Shown here: positions 63,902-64,000 of the stretch, one piece after another
How the letters are laid out: the number at the start of each line of letters is the position of its first letter
How positions within the stretch are numbered: the first letter of the stretch is position 1
Origin: CALWZE01 sp036644375
Lineage (GTDB): Bacteria > Bacillota > Clostridia > Oscillospirales > Ruminococcaceae
DNA length: 64,000 nucleotides
Assembly: GCA_036644375.1 (NCBI GenBank)
Contig: JAVXQD010000001.1
Coordinates: 62,001-126,000, forward strand
Direction: 5' to 3'
Position numbers and translations under genes: made by a program
The notes under the pieces: generated by a model
What the model was told of the DNA's origin: nothing
What the model saw: the letters and a program-made list of their open reading frames with translations, nothing else
The model's database searches: none

Positions 63902-64000
63902 TGAATCAGAATATCAATCTCGCAAGCTCCTCATCCCCGCATATCAGAAGCGGGGAGACAACGCAGAGAATTATGATAGATGTTGCAGTTGCCCTTGTGC
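63901..64000 (+). CDS. rnfD: Electron transport complex protein RnfD (start only)
   Basis: The first 33 codons are in the window; the gene runs off the right edge. The peptide begins MNQNINLASSSSPHIRSGE, and the SSPHIRSGETTQRIM stretch, with a hydrophobic start (IDVAVALV), is characteristic of RnfD. The ATG overlaps the stop codon of rnfC (TAATG). RnfD is a membrane subunit that normally carries covalent FMN. Confidence 0.85.
   Translation, partial: MNQNINLASSSSPHIRSGETTQRIMIDVAVALV

Noticed and set aside
1..64000. CRISPR arrays, insertion sequences, prophage genes, rRNA, tRNA
   Set aside because: I looked for regular direct repeats, transposase or integrase motifs and tRNA-like T-arm sequences by eye and saw none; a tRNAscan and CRISPR search would settle it.

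Overview
The window reads as chromosomal DNA of an anaerobic, endospore-forming member of the Clostridia (Firmicutes). Evidence: spoVAC-spoVAD, a fused AdhE behind tandem Rex-type operators, the start of an Rnf operon with an ApbE flavin transferase, BglG/PRD antitermination of a PTS operon, a class B sortase, SigA-type promoters with 17-nt spacers and strong Shine-Dalgarno sites, including several TTG/GTG starts. I see no rRNA, tRNA, insertion sequence, prophage or CRISPR array. Genes are densely packed and most are housekeeping or envelope functions.

Layout. 1-2.5 kb: polar amino-acid ABC importer (binding protein, permease, ATPase). 2.6-3.6 kb: WYL regulator. 3.7-5.2 kb: spoVAC-spoVAD with a candidate SigG promoter and a terminator, but no spoVAE. 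5.3-8.2 kb: large membrane-anchored protein with a split, degenerate PHP domain. 8.4-11.4 kb: AI-2E-family permease and Na/phosphate symporter. 11.5-14.2 kb (minus): DUF2179-type membrane protein and a PadR-HAAS-DUF4097 operon. 14.4-18.8 kb (minus): RND exporter with a long helical insertion, followed by its TetR regulator, behind a perfect 20-bp palindrome. 19-21.6 kb: divergent MFS transporter and flavin/2Fe-2S oxidoreductase. 21.9-26 kb (minus): YitT protein and two U32-family proteins. 26.2 kb: cold-shock protein.

26.6-36.3 kb: EAL protein with degenerate GGDEF; PP2C phosphatase, sortase B and MscS channel; phosphoribosyltransferase; a catalytically dead Fic-like protein; GH25 lysozyme; a regulator with two GntR-type winged helices. 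36.5-39.4 kb: alpha/beta hydrolase, TIM-barrel-like protein, CutC. 39.5-45 kb (minus): a complete amino-sugar PTS unit, transcribed as antiterminator, EIIA, HPr-like protein, EIICB, NagB, NagA. A SigA promoter, RAT hairpin and terminator precede it, so uptake and conversion of GlcNAc to fructose-6-phosphate appear controlled by antitermination. 45.1-48.6 kb (minus): AdhE and a small kinase-like protein, with two Rex-type operators. 48.9-51 kb: a candidate small or decayed gene, a lipoprotein and an NAD-dependent epimerase.

51.3-54.2 kb (minus): P-type cation ATPase behind a yybP-ykoY-type (Mn2+) riboswitch whose P1 strand overlaps a terminator arm, implying manganese-induced export. 54.5-58.4 kb: an amidohydrolase reduced to its two ends, a second AI-2E permease, and a secreted NlpC/CHAP-like protein with InlB-type and FN3 repeats. 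59-64 kb: NusG-II protein, Gx transporter, DUF1622 protein, duplicated lipoprotein, ApbE, RnfC and the first codons of RnfD. This is a flavin/electron-transport operon that runs off the right edge.

The items most worth a second look are the manganese-riboswitch ATPase, the dead Fic protein, the barrel-less amidohydrolase, the RND exporter with a built-in helical hairpin, the tandem-GntR regulator, the HPr with Arg at position 46, and the small ORF upstream of adhE. None of them clearly makes up a new multi-gene system.
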